From NCBI RefSeq assembly GCF_004193775.1, contig NC_041005.1:8062501-8126500 (forward strand): DNA of 64,000 nucleotides, in the 5' to 3' direction. Below the pieces are notes generated by a model that saw nothing but the letters and a program-made list of their open reading frames with translations, made no database searches and was not told the DNA's origin. Source of the DNA: Glycine soja. Its lineage: Eukaryota; Streptophyta; Magnoliopsida; Fabales; Fabaceae. Positions 1 to 12,997 of this stretch are shown one piece after another. Within the stretch, counting starts at the first letter, position 1. The number at the start of each line of letters is the position of its first letter. Both the position numbers and the translations under genes were made by a program.

Positions 1-3000
1 ATCACTTTTTTAGTTCTCTTCATTGTTTTATTGTATTTCTTTTTCTTTTTCTCTTTTCATCATTTTTATTTGTTCTTTGTTTATTATAGGGTGTTCTATA
101 CTACTATTTTGTTTCTTTTATTTTATATTGACTAATTTTGTGTTTAATTTTTTTATAACAAATTCATTATTATTAAAGAAAAATCAAAATTGAACAACAC
201 CGCATGATGCAAACTATCATGATAGATACAAAGAATGTTTATAGCAAAATACCAGATAACATCCTTGACCAAAAATAACACACCATATATAATAGGATTA
301 TATGGTCATTTATCATCTTCCATCGTACGCTTGAAACCTAAGTTGATGATATGCAAAAATAGACATGTGGACTTGAAAACTACTCTGATAAATAATATAA
401 CAAATTTTGTGTTTAATAATTTAGATTTTCTCTTTTGTTCATATGCAATGTTCATTTTTTTCCTTTTATTTGTTTTCCTTCCTTATGCTATTTCTATATA
501 TTAGAAATGGACCTATTTGACTATCTCAAGTTAAAACATTATAGTAACTAATATATTTTAACTTGCACCAAAATACACGTACCGTGTTCCTGTTTCTATA
601 CATTTTATTGCTTCAAATGTTCTTTTCTCAACTAAATTAGTTATTTTTTAAAAATAAAAAACTGTTATCTCTTTGTATTTAATTCGGTAATTTTTTTAAA
701 ATAAAAATGCTATCTCTTTATTTTTATATCAGTTATTTGAAAAAAATGCCATTTTTTGTTTTTAATTCAGTAGAGACGAAAAAAGTGTAGTGGAAACAGA
801 GAATTTATTTTAAAGATTTAATAATAAAAGAATAGTGAGTTGAAATTTTAAAATTAAAAAATTGAAAGTTTTTAAATAATGGTATTTTGGAATTTTAAAA
901 ATAAACTAAAATAATCAGTTTTCAAATAATAGTGGTTTATTGAAAAAAAAACGAGAATAAAATAACGAGCTAATTTGAAATTTTAAAATTAAAAAAAAGG
1001 GTAGTTTTTAAATAATAATTGATTATTTTTTGATTTAATATTTATTTAATTTTTGTAGTAGTAGTTCATATTTCTAATTTTATGTATAAAATTAATAATA
1101 AATATTTTTAAATTTATTATTTATTAAATAATTATTTTTTAATATTTAATATTTGAATAATTATGTAAAAAAAAAAAAAGATTCTGACTCCCTTTGATCG
1201 ACACCTGGTCCGGTGTGTCGGGCACATTAAGATGGTATTTTCATGACCATCACAATCGCTGTTGCTGGTTGTTACCAAATGTTGCATTTATTTATATGGC
1301 CATAAAAACGGAATGGTGCTTTTGCGATTGTAGAATGTGAATCCTGTTAGTGGAAAATTGAAGGGTAGAGATGCGGCATTGCAAAGCTATGCTTTCTCAT
1401 ATTGTATAATTTGTTGTTTATTATATTAAAAAGCACAAGCAGTGCAGATATAAAAAAACAAATCAGCCCATTAAAAAATACCGTGTTTTAACAAATACAT
1501 GTACCCATTCTTGTACTCATTCCCATGACTATGTGGATAATCCACATCCTATGCGCATACATATAAAATATAAAAAAAAAATTATGCAAAATGTATTTGA
1601 AATTTTAGTTTAGTAAAAATATAAATTAATATACAAAATGTATAATCATCCAAAACTTTTAAAATACAAGGATTAAAAATTAAATTTAATTGATGAAAGA
1701 TATAATTACAATTTTAACATATATCTATACATTTAACGTTGATAAAAAAGTTTGAGTGTTAACTAAAATAATTTTAAAAATAAAAGAAATTTGACTGAAT
1801 AATCAATTAAAATCTTACTATACTAATCTTTATTCTAATTTATAGTTTGTAGTAAATTAATTTTTTTTATTTGGATAATCAATTAAAAAATCTAAAAAGA
1901 AGGGAAATATAGTTCGCAACAAATCGTACGGGTCTAAATTAAGGCTAATATGACGATTTAATTTATTCACAAAAAAATTGTAATTTAATTTTTATATAAT
2001 TAAGACAGTTAAGTTTAACATAATTAGAGCCTTATAAGTAGTTGAATGACCATTTGTTAATTAATTATGATATGTAATTTGTTCATTAATTATTATAAGT
2101 ACCAAAAAAAATGTTTAATATCATATATTAGTAAAAAAACTATACATTTACAAGTATTTAAGAATACATATAAAACATGGAAAATACATATTTAATTGAT
2201 GAGCAAGGTAACAATTATGAATGTAAAATTTGTAAGAGAAGAGCACGGAAAACAAATGAACATTCTCAGTATAGGTTGGTATGAGTTTCTCGTCACAATA
2301 ACTATAAATCATTCTTAACATATAATTAAGAAAATATTTATATATTTAAAATGTCTTATAAAAATATTAGTAAATAATGTTTACTTAAGCATGACATATG
2401 ACACAGGTGGTACACTTTAATTTAATACAGGAGCATTTTGACGGACAAAAAATAAATTCAGAAGAATATTATCTATTTAGGGTGTTGAAAACCTATCAAA
2501 GCCAAAATGCTTGTCCGTAAGAAAGACATGACAATACTTGAATATTTACCTTTTGTAGATTTCACTCTTCACTGGATGCTAATCATCTCCAAATACACTC
2601 TAAGTATTAAACATAAAATAGTCCTGACAAACCATAATTATCTCCTGTTTTTTCATGAGTTCACAACCTAGATTAACAAGTCTCTCAAGTTTTTCGGACT
2701 TGACTTCAATAATATCTTCATATTAAAACATAAATACTAATTGAGTCAGAAAATTTAACCCAGTTGATGAAACAGAATGTATGAATTATCATAAATCTTA
2801 ATTGGACAAATTATGTGAATTGTTGTAAACCTTCCAATTATGTAATTTCAATTCTTACGAAGAAAAAAAAATCTAATGGATATGAAGCATACATATATTA
2901 TCCCACTTACCATTTCAATATTTGTAGACTCATGGAAGCAATCACGTTTCCACATAATGTCCTCTTCTTTCTCAATCTAAAACATGAATCACATCTAATC

Positions 3001-3796
3001 AAATTACATTATTCTAGTAATAAGTGCTTATAAAAAATAAATCACTTGCCATTGAAGAAAACTCAAAAACCGGAAACATGGTTTTGCACTTGAGGCAGTT
3101 AGGAATATAATTCCTAATTAATTAATTAGTGTGGGCTACATATTATATTTATCATTTATATTATTTATTTATATTTAGGGGGTCAATAGAAGTGATCTAA
3201 TTTGATAAGTCTATTGGACTATCATCAAAAATTGATACGAGCTTGACAAGCGAAAATCAGTTTGACCCAATAATGAGATCTCTCAAATTAAAACCTAAAG
3301 TAAGTTGTGGTCCCCAAGACACTAAATTATAAATTATATTCTCTTCTTCCCATCTGATGAGAAACCTAAGGTCTCAAAAGAAAAAACGGTGATTTGATTG
3401 AGGAAGAACATAAAACCAACAGTTCCTCGGACTCATCAATCCTGCTGCTTATTATGGATCTAGTTATTTTTCACAACTCCTTTTGATAATCTAATGTAAT
3501 TTATTTTCGGTGATTATTGATATTTTATTAAGATCACTAAAATTTCAAACAATTTCTTTTGTTAAATGGTAACATCCCTTATTACTCAAAATAAAATAAA
3601 AATTACAGAAGTAGTTAATAATAAATGTTCAGTGGCATTAAAAACAGCAAGATGCAGGTAAAAAAAAATAAGAAAAATATTTAACAAGACAAAGGAAACT
3701 CAGTTAAAGATGAGGCAAAATGGATCACAGACAAAAATAAATAAATGGGACTCAGTCCTCCAAGCTCTAAATCTATTCATTATTACGTACCAAACT
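1..3796. other. AT-rich intergenic DNA, no gene seen
   Basis: This stretch is dominated by A/T runs and short open frames without codon-like character. No protein family is recognisable on either strand. An imperfect hairpin with arms CGACACC and GGTGTGTCG sits at 1199-1220 in a small GC-richer island. I see no terminal repeats that would define an element. Confidence 0.7.
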
Positions 3797-3895
3797 TTAT
3801 TGACTAAGTTCCGCTGCTGCTATGAATGGTGGAGCATCCAGACTAGAGATTGCAGCAATGCGACCTATCAAAATTGAATTGGCAGTGGATCTTGC
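3797..3895 (-). other. Short exon-like coding scrap, unidentified
   Basis: On the minus strand 32 sense codons run without a stop to TAA at 3799-3797, ending in ...PPFIAAAELSQ. The peptide is rich in Ala, Ile and Ser, and the DNA is less AT-rich than its surroundings. There is no start codon, and a CAG lies just upstream at 3898-3896 that could be an old splice acceptor. It could be the last exon of a decayed gene or chance. I do not recognise the family. Confidence 0.22.
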
Positions 3896-4884
3896 TGAAT
3901 TGTTTAAATTTTAAAAAATAATTGTGATTTTTTTTTACAAATGCTTTCTTAAGAAGTAAATAAAATTTGTTTTTTAAAAAAATATAAAACTATTTTTTAA
4001 AAAATAAAAACAATTTAAACAAACACACTAAAAAATAGAAAATTATCTTATTTTATTTTAAAAAAATGTTTTTTTAACAAATAAATATAAGACCGACGGA
4101 TGTGACCTTTCTGAACATAGGTCGAGTCCGAGATAAAGAGCAAACGTAACGGTGGAGGCATGTTCAAGTGGTAAATTTTTTTTAAGCCTGATCTTATCCT
4201 TCTACTATCTGAGTTAGTTGGTTCTACGCAATTCATCCTTGGGTTTGGTCGTGAATAAATGGAAAAGAAAGGAAGGGAAATTGGATCTGAAAATTCTGTT
4301 TGAGAAACTGACCGTGGGATGGGTGAAAACTTGCTTTACTTCGGTCATAGTTTAATTGTTGCAACGAAACTAGCTATTTCTCGGTGAATCTGTTGTATGG
4401 GGTTTTCTGTATGTTTCATGCATTCCAGAATAAAGCTAACAGTAGCAGAAAGGATTCGTTGCATTTAATATAAGAGTAGCAGATTTCCCTCTATTTCTCA
4501 CTGTACCAAAATGGATCCCCTTTTCAGATCATGAGCTACTGCTACTGTTTACACAAAATGCTTTTAATTTTGTTATTGCTTTGCTGCTTGCACCTAAGAG
4601 CTGCCCTAATGAAAGCAACCCACCACATGAATAATTTAGGCAGCGAAAGGAACAATTTTATTAATTATATTTACCCACTGGATTCTCCATTTGGTTACAC
4701 GTAGTTCCAATTCAGAACACCAAAACACTTTCAAGAATTTGTCTTAACAGAAATTTCCACTTTCGTTAATGATGGAGATTCAACATTGAAACCAAATTAT
4801 TGCAGGCAACTTCTCTTCTGTTGGTCCGTGTATTCAAACACAATTGCAACATTACCAAAACATGAATTCTGGTAGTCGTCTAAC
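3896..4884. other. Intergenic, 3' flank of the isomerase gene
   Basis: No coding pattern is seen. The part next to 4885 should contain the 3' untranslated region and polyadenylation site of the minus-strand glucose-6-phosphate isomerase gene. The rest is AT-rich spacer with T- and A-runs around 3900-4080. Confidence 0.6.
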
Positions 4885-7800
4885 TCATGCATACAACCCA
4901 TCAATGTTACATTCCCCAAGAAAAACCTTGATGCTGCGTGGTGAACCACAGCTGCCTTCGACAATCAATGCTCTGTCATTGGCAGCCATGTGTGCGATAA
5001 TCTTGTAAATCATTTCGATCTGCATACAAGTGAAAAATGTTATTGAACTTTGATGATTCTTAATAAACAGGGTAGTACACATAATTGAAGAAGAAATAAA
5101 GAGGGATAATGTATGTACATCTTCAGGAGCATGGCAACGGTCTGCTACTTCTTCGAGGGTCAATGGTTCTACAGGTTCTTTGCAGCTGAAAACAGAAACA
5201 TATAAATATTATTTGGTGATAGACTTAACTAAAAATATATATTAGGACGCAAAACACACAGTGAATCCATATTCGAGACAGATATTGATCCTCTGATTAT
5301 TACCCTAAATAATTGCTAATATTTTCCGTGGGATGCACCTTGCACCACATCATTATTGAAATGACTCCTAGTTAGGATAGCCATTTCCTACTCGTGATAA
5401 CAAGAGGGGCCTGGCCAACACATCTTAGTGAAAGGAAAATCAAATCCACTGAAAACAACTCTTCTGGACTCACTTTTACAAGTCTCTGACAGCAGAGGCT
5501 ATACCCGAAATAACCCCAGCTAAGACAAAGAGAAGCTTGGTGCTCTAAAATAAACATTATACCTTGCCTCATTTAGCACTGCCAACACTCGCTTCTGAAG
5601 TGCTAGTACTTCACCTGCTGCTTTTTTACCAGCTTCCACACCTAAACAATTATCATCGTTCAGACTTCAGATGTCGATGAATGGTAAAACAAGCTAACAT
5701 AATATGAGTTCCACATGTAAATTTCAGTATCCTTACTTTAAATTTTATAACAACATTAATCATTGAATCCCGATATAGGTCAGGGTAAAAATTCTAAGTC
5801 AGACATTGTAAACATAACTCTATAAAAATAAAGAAAATTCTAAAATGGGCTAAATAAATTATATTTTACCTGGTTGATGATAAGCATTTATGTTGACAAG
5901 GGAGGCATAAATTCCTACTGCTCGTTCATAGAGTGCAATAAGAGCACCAACTGTTCTAGGTGTCACTTCTTGTACAGTAACTGTGATGGACTCTCGGTTA
6001 TTGGCATACAGAGCTGACCTTGTTCCCTATAGAAAGTCCAATTTTAGCATGAAGGGTACAAACAACAACCTAACAACAGTCTTAAATAAAACTATCAAAT
6101 TCAATAAGAAAATATACTCGATGAGTAGATCAGACCTGTAGCATACCAAACAAGTAGTCACCGCATGTGACACCAGGTTCAAGTTCCCAATCATGACCAG
6201 GAGGTCTATCACGTAGCACCTCAATGAATGTTACAAAGAAATTGTGTACACCTTCCCTCAATTGTTGAATATAGCTGCAAGGGGGTAAAGGTTTACTAGA
6301 CAGTAATCAATAAACTATATTTAAAAAAAAAACTAGTATGAAAACTCACGCATGTTGATCTGTGCTTCCTTTGTTTCCATAGACACTAATTCCTTGATTA
6401 ACCTATACAATCCAAAAGTTCAAAAGTCAGATTCCGATATATCATTAACTCATGAGGGATTGAAGCATCTCTAAGACTAAACATAATACATGTGATATAG
6501 CAGCAAGAAAGATCCATCGTAGTAGGAAAAATAGGATCCATTGTTAACAATGTCTGGTCAAGTTAATCATGTCAGATCTGATGCAAGTGGGCTCCACATG
6601 AAAGCATGACAATGTATACAAGACAACAACACAAATCAAGGATTAAAAATGAAAGACCATAGAGTTCCTTAGGCTACTTCCTGGTGCAGGCACAGCTGTA
6701 AACTTAATTGAAAGATATCTAAAAATTCACCCAAGAAATGCAGGACAGAGTACAAAAATGTTATTTAGATTTGATGTACAAATAAGAATAAGACATACCC
6801 GATTACCATCCAAGTCAAACTCCTTGCCTAGAGATTCCATGACCAGCTGCTGCAAGTATCTACTGAATAATAACAGGCTGTCCTTGTATGGAAGAATAAC
6901 CATATCCTACAGAATAAGAAGGAAAAGAAAACAATGAGAAATAGTCAAATAAAACAGAAGACAGACGCTAACCGATCATAATTCTCACCTTGGATCCTAC
7001 ACCATCTGTAGCCCAATACCAACATAAAGCCAGCAGAGCTGCAGGGTTATTCCTTAACTGCACAAATGCATATATTACCAGAGAAGTAATTAGTTTCACG
7101 CCAATTTCCGTACACTTCAAACCCAAGCACCATATACATGTATTTGTCACATGAAGCATCGATAGTACTTAACATAGGTATGGCATTGGCAAATCATTAA
7201 GTAAGAACAAGCTCTAGGTATGGTACAACTCATGCATTGTCATACATGAAAATCCTTCAATTACATGTGCACAACTCTGAAAGTAATAACAACAATAACG
7301 GCAACAAAAAAAAAATGAGAAACTGATGCATACCACAGTACTCCTATTAGCCTCATCCATCAATGATGCACCGGCAAGCATTTCTCTAATATCAATGCCC
7401 TAAATCAAAGAGCATTATAAGAAAACACAAAATGTCAATGTATAAATAATAAATAGTAAATAATGAATTTACATTTATAGCCACTTACCTGAAGGGCTGC
7501 TGGAAGCAGGCCAACTGCAGACATCTCTGACGTTCTACCTCCCACCCAATCAAACATAGGAAATCTAGCTAACCAGCCCTCAATTCTGGCAGTGTTATCC
7601 AACAAAGAATTTTCTTGTGTTATAGCAACACCCTGCATTATAGCATGGACATTAGTGACTTGTAACAAATTCCACAAATTGAAACTGACAGCAGACGTGC
7701 AAGTGATATGCAGGATCAATAGCATTTGGATTTTTTTTACAGTCAAAACAAAAAATGAATTGATCAAAGTGGCAATTTTCCAGTAAATATTGCTTCTAAT

Positions 7801-9615
7801 TATAAATTAATACTTAAAACCATAATTATCTTACTATCAATAAACAAGGTAGTTTTCCACAACTCTAAAAAAAAGTAGTACAACATAACTCCAGAAGTTT
7901 CAAATATTGCTGTACAATGCAAGCAAATCTATGAAAATTATAAAAATAAAAAAAGTATAGGAGACAGAAAATTGAAATTTTGAGAATATTCATACTTGCA
8001 AATGCAGATCAATCCAGATATGATTAGTTTTTTCACCCTCGTAAAACTATTACTCACGATTCTAGCACCATAATACTATCTAGTATCTGAAGTTCTGAGT
8101 CAAACGTAGTAGTGTATTATAATAAGGGGAAATAAAAATATATAAAAAAGTGAAAACCTGAGATTAAACCTGTTTAGGAAAATCCAAGCCTGCTTCACGA
8201 AAGGCCTTCTGCACTTCCAATAAACCATTTCTGGTCTCAGGAGTACCTCCACTCTGAAGATAATAAAAATCACAAGTCAAAAACATGTTCCCTGACTGAT
8301 TATAGCATCATAATCAAACAAAAAAAAAGCACAATCTCCATGCAGACCTTTGATATCACAATCACAAGTGTTGAAGCTAGCTCAGGCCCAAGTTGTGCAA
8401 TCTGATGATCAATTCCAGCAGGATCCGTGTTGTCCACAAATCTTATCTGTGGTAGAGAAGTGAAAGAAGACAAAGTCATCACTAAATCCTTGTGAGAAAT
8501 GAAATAACTGAATTCACCAATTAGGGGCAAATTCCCATGGATTACTTATTCTTGCAATTTAGCATTAGTAATTTCTCAGAAGAAAAATTATTAGATAATA
8601 TAATCCTCCACTACCGTGTTTGGTTTAACGTTAGGTTGAACGAGTACACATTCACATGCATGTTTTGTGAGAAGTAAGAATTCTTAGCTTTTGATTCAAC
8701 AACCATTTGGGGGCTTTCCAATGGTAAACCAAACACACACACATCCATAGTCCCAACCAATTTCTATATGTTACGTAATTGAGTTTTTCAATTTACACGG
8801 AAGTATTAATAACACTAGACTACATGTCAAGTAAAAATTAGTTGGGATCATGTAATAATTTCTCGAACAATAGAGCTAGATAGATACCTTGAGTGGAGGA
8901 TTATCAGGTGCCAATGCTTCTGCAACAAACTGTGGTCCAAGAGCAGAACCTCCAATTCCCACAGACAATATTTGAGTAAATCGACCCTCCGGAGACGAAG
9001 GAGGCTTAATCTGCCAAAGTACATTCCATCATATTCCCACACACAAATCACCAAAAGAAGGAGAAGTGAACTGAACTGAACTAAACTAACCTTACCACTA
9101 ACGACGTCGTTAGCGAACTTGCAAACAGCGTCGAGAGTGTTCTCAATCTGCGTTTTAAGGAACGAGTTGGGCGCACGCTTAGGGTCCCTCAGCCAATAGT
9201 GTCCCACCATGCGACTCTCATCGGGATTCGCGATCGCGCCCTTCTCCAACTCCTCCATCGCCCGAAACGCCGCTTGGAAACGGGGTTCCATCTCCTTAAC
9301 GAACTCATCACTGAACCCGACCCGACTCACATCCAAGTAAATCCCAAGTTCCTTGTGCTGGTACAGCCAACCCACGTATCTCCGCCACAGCGCGCGCGGA
9401 TCCTTCTCCAACCCCTTCTTCACCGCCGCCGCCAACGCTCCGTCGGAAACCTCCCGAGCCACCGCACGGGGCGGCGCGAGGCTGAGGGTCCGATCGGCAA
9501 GGCGTGCGGGGAAGGACACGTGGTCTTTGCGGAGAGGGTCGGTCAACGATGGGGATTGGTTTGGGAATTTTTTGAGAGTCGGGGAAGAGGAGCAAATGCC
9601 TGAGAGTGATGCCAT
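4885..9615 (-). CDS. PGI1: Glucose-6-phosphate isomerase, plastid type (14 exons)
   Basis: Interconverts glucose-6-phosphate and fructose-6-phosphate; the plastid form feeds starch synthesis. Exons, in minus-strand order: 9615-9091, 9010-8888, 8446-8348, 8253-8170, 7632-7489, 7399-7334, 7057-6989, 6906-6799, 6402-6350, 6274-6136, 6026-5870, 5641-5563, 5185-5119, 5019-4885. All introns are GT-AG and the joined frame is open for 615 residues, close to the roughly 610 of known plastid enzymes. Motifs are [11 protein letters not shown] near residue 191, SGGTPETRN near 250, VGGRTSEMS (Arg about 310), MESLGK (Glu about 394), NKGSTDQHA (His about 423) and GVEAGK (Lys about 528). These residues match the known catalytic Arg, Glu, His and Lys of the family. 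The first roughly 45 residues are Ser/Pro/Lys-rich without strong acidity, as in a chloroplast transit peptide. The start at 9615 is the first ATG of exon 1 in this frame. The GVEAGK and GGRTSEMS forms resemble the cyanobacterial/plastid class rather than the cytosolic one (family knowledge). Confidence 0.97.
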
Positions 9616-10422
9616 AGTTTTGTTTTTTGAGATCGCGGTTGAACGTTGAAACCGAGGATTTTACGTTAGGAGCATGATATTTTTCGGAGTTGGGAACAAA
9701 CAAGTGCTGTGTTGATGCGAATGGTGTGGTGTGGTTTAGTTGAATCTGATGAAGTGGAACTTTGTTTTTTAAGGTGACAGACAGCGTTGGAGAAGAGAGC
9801 GGTTTTTGTCTTTGTTGAAGGTTGTTTTCTGGTTCTGTGTGCTGTCTTTCTTTTGTGATATTCACCAGAGTCACGCGCTGATTGGTGGGTGGTGATACTT
9901 GTTAGCTGTTAGTTGCTATTGCAATGAAATAAGTCAAATAATAACACCTCTCTCTCTCTGTGTCTGTTGCCCTCCGCAGCAAATTTAAATTTGTTCATGT
10001 TGTTTTTATCATAAATAAAATGTTCAGGCTGCAAATATTCAAGGGATTAATTTAACTTATGGCGACTCACTAATTATTATTATGAAGTTATGACGTCAGA
10101 TGATTTAGATACATGTTTTTTTTATGATAAAAAAATCAGGTGATAATAAACTCATTGTTGTGCAAGTGGGAAAATATAACAGATTTTTTTATAAATTGAC
10201 TAGTGCTTTTGTTTTTTCTTCTTAAAATTGGTTCACCAAAAAATGACGTCAATTGGAAAATCACGTCTTTGAGTTTGAGGGGCGTGTCTCTGTCAAGGGT
10301 GAGAGCAATGGAACCTCTTCAACATGAATCATGTTTAAAAAGATACCTTTATTTGCAATATTCTCTTCTATTTGTGAAATTATCATATTATTCAAAATAG
10401 TTTAATCTTTATTGCAAAAATA

Positions 10423-10476
<54 letters not shown>

Positions 10477-11122
10477 CAAAATTGATCTGATTAGACAGTG
10501 TTATACTGTTATCCAAATATAAATCTTGCATGATAAGTTAATTTCTTTTACTGCAGCAGGACCCGGATTAACTTAAGCAAATCTTTAGGAGAGGCTTATT
10601 TTAACATGCAACTGCCTTGTTTATGCGTTAAACCGAACCAACAGCAGCACATATGCTTTTCCAGTGCATTTAACATTTTTTAAAGTGCCTCTGGCAGTTA
10701 ATTATGGTGTCATCCCTCTAGTTTTGTATGAGTCTAGGCTTTCTGTTCTGTATGAGTAGTTCGTTAGCTTTGACATGGTGGGGAATAGGAAGTGCTTTTA
10801 AAGAAATAGACAAACCTAAAACTTTAAATCGATACAACAAATTTCCTCTTGAAATTGTTGACAAAGAATGCCTCATCACATTGTAATCCATCAATCCTAT
10901 TGCTATTTTTTCTGAATTCAAAACTTTTAAGTGTATTCGTTTTCCTGTTAACACATTCTAAGACAGGTTTACTCCACAATCAATCTCTCTCTTGTGTCAT
11001 TGCATCCAATTGGCCTACAAGGTTCTGGACCATTAAAACAAGCACATTATCATCCTTTGCCTCGAGTGAAGGATTTTGAGCACAAATTGCTTCAGAAACT
11101 CATTACATAATGTAAACAAACA
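9616..11122. other. Intergenic, upstream of the isomerase gene
   Basis: The first roughly 300 bases upstream of 9615 should hold the isomerase promoter and 5' leader. They contain a CT-run near 9946-9960. The rest is AT-rich with an (AT)n microsatellite at 10425-10468. No conserved protein is seen on either strand; the frames at 9308-9874 and 9199-9603 are shadows of exon 1 and its flank. Confidence 0.6.
10425..10468. repeat. (AT)n microsatellite
   Basis: An uninterrupted AT dinucleotide run of about 44 bases. Such tracts vary in length among plant lines. Confidence 0.95.
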
Positions 11123-12997
11123 TCAAGAATTTGTGATCACTAATTCATCAAGCAGCTCAAAAACATACAACAACTTCCTTTCTCTGCAGATTAATCCAAT
11201 TAAAACTTCCCAAGACTCAAGTCCTGGCTGGAACCCCATCTCCACCAAGTAAAATAGTGCCACAGCAGCATCATCAACCATCCCCGCCTTACACAGACAA
11301 ACCAACAATTCATTTGAGGTAGCATAATGGGGTCGAAACCCCCTACTTAGCATTAGTCCCAACAACTCCTTTGCCTTTTTCAACTCACATTTTTGGGTCA
11401 AGGAGTTCAGAACAATCCTGTAACTACCTTTGTTCAAATATACACCTTGCTGTGGGAGTTTCTCAAGCATATCCAGAGCCTCCTCAAATCTATCTTCTCT
11501 ACACAAACCCCCAAGTATCACATTGAATGTAACAGTATCAGCCTGGCACGTATTCTCCTTTATTTCCTTAAGCAACCCCATAGCTTCACCAATCTGGCCA
11601 TTCCTACACAAGAAATTGATCAAACTAGTGTAAGTAACCGTATCTGGTTTCAAACCAGAACCCAGCCAAAACCCCTTTTGCATCTTCCAGCTTACCAACT
11701 TTACACAAACCATCCACCAGAGCTGAGTAATTATACACATTTGGATAACATCTGTTACTCTTCATAAACTCGATCACATTTCTAGCACGGTCAGGTTTCC
11801 CTCTGCGGCAAAACCCGTTGATCAAAACATTGTAAGAGGATCAGGCACTATGTGATCCCTTGAAACCATTTCCTCAAACAGTTCAAAGGCTTCTTTGACT
11901 CTCCCATTTCAACATAGTCCATCCATAAGGGTCGAGTAAGTAAATAAATTAGGGTAAGACAACTTCGAATTTCTCATTTCCTTCACAACCTCAAAAGCAG
12001 AATCAAGATCCCCATTTTTTGCAATGGTACTTCACCAAGATATTAAACACACACGCGTTTGGCTTATGTGTTAGACCCCGTTTGGCATGTAAAAGCAATT
12101 TTCGCGCCAAATCGACGCGATTCGAATCTTGCAAGAGGTTGAGACAAGTGCTGAGGGTTTTTCCCTAACAATTGGCTGAATGGAGAAGAACGCGTGGAGC
12201 ACCTTTTCGTGAATGGAGGATTTGGAAAAATGTTTCATGAGGTTGACGAATATGCCCTCTGGTATTAGTAATTTTGGATTTTATATATATATATATATAT
12301 ATTTCATAATTGTTTCGCATTAATTATGATTATTGATAATTGTATAAATATCAGTGATATTATCATTTGATGAGGGATCAAATTATAATTACCAAATGTA
12401 GGCTCACATTTGTAAGGCGCAACAGCCGCAACGCGCCTAGTTACAGTTTTTGCCTAGTTACAGTTCCCCTTTATCAGTCAGACAAGAAAAATCAAGGAAA
12501 GATAAGGGCTCTCGATAACGCTTCTGCATACAGTTTTCAATCATAATTTCTATACAATAACAAAGGGATTCTACTTATTTCTATACAATAATTTATCTTT
12601 ACATAAATAAAAAACATGTGGTTAAGATTGATGATTGTCTGTTAAAATGAAATTAGGCTGATTAATTGAATTCCTATATTTGAAATTAAATCCCAACACG
12701 TGGAACTTGCAGGTTTCGTAGGCCATCTGATGGAGGACGCAGTGGACGACGTGGAACTTGTCGCAGCAAGCGAGCTTTTCAAGAATAGTTGCATAGGTGG
12801 CGTTTGACACCATGTTGAAACCCATTCTGTTCTGACACCATGTTGAATATCTTCAAGGCGTGCTGTGAATCCTTTTCGCATTTGATTAAGTCGATGGCAG
12901 AATCGTGAGAGATGTACTTGCGCTTCCTCGGAGGGTTTCGGGGGGAGGGTCCGCTTTTGGTTCTGCGGGTTTCGTGAATTTTAGAAGGGATATCCAT
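11123..12997 (-). pseudogene. Broken PPR protein gene, At5g18475-like
   Basis: Pentatricopeptide repeat proteins bind organellar RNA. Here tandem 35-residue repeats are readable in pieces. The N-terminus starts at 12997 (MDIPSKIHETRRTKSG). The C-terminal 11740-11123 segment holds about five clean repeats such as PDTVTYTSLINFLCRNGQ. The order and the C-terminal FELLDEL ending recall the Arabidopsis At5g18475 type, from memory. The frame is broken several times: a frameshift near 12815-12850 beside a duplicated TTCAACATGGTGTCA; an extra A near 12014-12020; an in-frame TGA at 11911-11909 in a helix that should read LC-x-NGRVKEA; an indel near 11838; and another near 11665. Between about 12259 and 12699 lies 440 bases with an (AT)n run (12282-12302) that could be an intron (GT at 12699, AG near 12259) or an insertion. 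With so many lesions I call it a pseudogene; sequencing error is unlikely to explain all of them. Confidence 0.85.

Noticed and set aside
9199..9603. Plus-strand frame opposite isomerase exon 1
   Set aside because: Complement of a confirmed exon; low-complexity Arg/His/Pro content and no splice or family support.
9308..9874. 188-codon minus frame over the isomerase promoter and exon 1
   Set aside because: Different frame from the enzyme; composition shifts to Arg/Gly/Ala at the exon, as expected for a frame shadow.
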